Source of the DNA: Gottfriedia acidiceleris
GTDB lineage: Bacteria > Bacillota > Bacilli > Bacillales > Bacillaceae_G
Assembly (NCBI RefSeq): GCF_004138285.1
Contig: NZ_SCFN01000005.1
Location: 62,001 to 126,000 of the forward strand
Direction of reading: 5' to 3'
Length of the DNA stretch: 64,000 nucleotides
Position numbers and translations under genes: made by a program. Of this stretch, positions 63,282 through 64,000 are shown piece after piece. The notes beneath the pieces are model-generated. The model was given only the letters and a program-made list of their open reading frames with translations, searched no databases and was not told where the DNA came from. Positions within the stretch are counted from its first letter, which is position 1. Each line of letters opens with the position of its first letter.

Positions 63282-64000
63282 ATGGATAAAGAAATGAATC
63301 TAAAAATTAAACAAAAATTTGTAAGAGATTATAAAACGGGGTATCCACTAATTTCAAAAGAATCGATCGTAAATAGTAAAGATTTAAAAAATGAAGGTAC
63401 AATAATTAATCTAGTAGATGAGCGTAATGTTTTTATCGGAAAAGGCTACTATGGAAAGCAAAATAAGGGTTTAGGTTGGATTCTTAGCTTGAAAGAGCAT
63501 GAAAAGATTAGTCCTAGGTTTTTTGAAGATAAAATTAAACAAGCAATCGAAGACCGCCAACAATTTTATAATAGCTCTGATACGACAGCATTTAGAGTAT
63601 TTAATGGAGAAGGCGATGGGATTGGTGGATTAACGATTGATTTTTTTGACGGATTTTATTTAATTAGTTGGTATAGCGAAGGAATCTATCAATTCAAAGA
63701 TTGGGTTATTCAAGCATTAAAAAATATTGTCGAATTCAAAGGGATTTATCAGAAAAAGCGCTTCGATACAAAAGGTCAGTATATTGAAGAAGATGACTTT
63801 GTGATGGGGGAAAGAGGTCAATTTCCTATTATCGTAAAGGAAAATGGAGTTAATTTTGCTATTTATTTAAACGATGGAGCAATGGTAGGCGTATTTTTGG
63901 ATCAACGCGAAGTTAGAAAACTAATTCGAGATAAATATGCTTACGAGAAAACAGTTTTAAATACTTTCTCATATACAGGCGCATTCTCTGTCTTTGCAGC
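63282..64000 (+). CDS. RlmI-like class I SAM-dependent rRNA methyltransferase (3' truncated by the window)
   Basis: At least 239 residues. A PUA-like N-terminal domain (KTGYPLISKESIVNSKDLKNEGTI...KGYYGKQNKGLGWILS) leads into a middle domain (RVFNGEGDGIGGLTIDFFDGFYLI) and the start of the methyltransferase fold (GVFLDQREVRKLI, LNTFSYTGAFSVFAA), the RlmI/YwbD arrangement for a 23S rRNA m5C enzyme. In-frame ATG codons at 63270, 63282 and 63294 are all possible starts with weak ribosome sites. The C-terminal catalytic part lies beyond the window. Confidence 0.85.
   Translation, partial: MDKEMNLKIKQKFVRDYKTGYPLISKESIVNSKDLKNEGTIINLVDERNVFIGKGYYGKQNKGLGWILSLKEHEKISPRFFEDKIKQAIEDRQQFYNSSDTTAFRVFNGEGDGIGGLTIDFFDGFYLISWYSEGIYQFKDWVIQALKNIVEFKGIYQKKRFDTKGQYIEEDDFVMGERGQFPIIVKENGVNFAIYLNDGAMVGVFLDQREVRKLIRDKYAYEKTVLNTFSYTGAFSVFA

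Overview
The window is AT-rich DNA from a Firmicute of the family Bacillaceae (Bacillus in the broad sense). The evidence is strong AGGAGG-type ribosome sites, many GTG and TTG starts, CcpA-type cre sites, a bceRSAB module, a preQ1-I riboswitch ahead of queCDEF, and Bacillus-like murQP, treP-treA-treR, xylAB, cstA and helD genes. I cannot name the species. I see no tRNA, rRNA, CRISPR array or insertion sequence, and almost every gene sits in an intact, tightly spaced operon, so most of it reads as chromosome.

Layout. (1) 0.5-11 kb: a GntR-controlled amino-sugar regulon, with an ABC importer, a Gfo/Idh/MocA oxidoreductase, the GntR regulator, then agaS, a class II aldolase, a PfkB kinase, a ROK kinase and a NagA/AgaA deacetylase. 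Together they give a complete route from N-acetylgalactosamine through tagatose 1,6-bisphosphate to triose phosphates. Four copies of one palindromic operator tie the region together. (2) 11-18.8 kb: helD, a DrrAB-type ABC exporter, pbuX behind a tandem guanine/ykkC-class (probably PRPP) riboswitch with one terminator, and an O-antigen-ligase-like membrane protein. (3) 19-24.6 kb: murQ-murP (MurNAc use), a second oxidoreductase and an acyl-CoA ligase. (4) 24.8-38 kb: a xylose/xylo-oligosaccharide operon with a YesM/YesN-type two-component system, an ABC importer, a YesL-like protein, an aldose epimerase, XylA, XylB, an aldo/keto reductase and a GH43 xylosidase. (5) 38-44 kb: a divergent MFS efflux pump and TetR regulator, cstA with its small YbdD-like partner, and a YdeI-like protein. 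(6) 44-51.3 kb, minus strand: bceRS, bceAB, and queCDEF behind a preQ1 riboswitch.

(7) 51.3-54.6 kb is the odd region. It holds decayed coding fragments, then a cluster of DnaA-box-like sites, then about 16 copies of a TTGTANACA iteron spaced near one helical turn, then a promoter and two genes: a ParM/StbA-type actin-like ATPase and a small DNA-binding adaptor with two possible ribbon-helix-helix units and an acidic tail. This is a complete centromere-adaptor-filament (parCMR) DNA segregation cassette inside what otherwise looks like chromosome. (8) 54.6-64 kb: a CBS-domain protein, an EamA permease with a structured leader, a dispersed Bacillaceae-type repeat, purine nucleoside phosphorylase, a ROK repressor, the tre operon with paired TreR-type operators, and the start of an RlmI-like rRNA methyltransferase cut by the window edge.

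Most of the window is sugar and amino-sugar scavenging under local repressors plus CcpA. Both ABC sugar importers lack an ATPase gene and both PTS permeases lack a EIIA domain, so they probably borrow shared subunits encoded elsewhere. Several catabolic operons carry hairpins between cistrons that would set the ratio of products.
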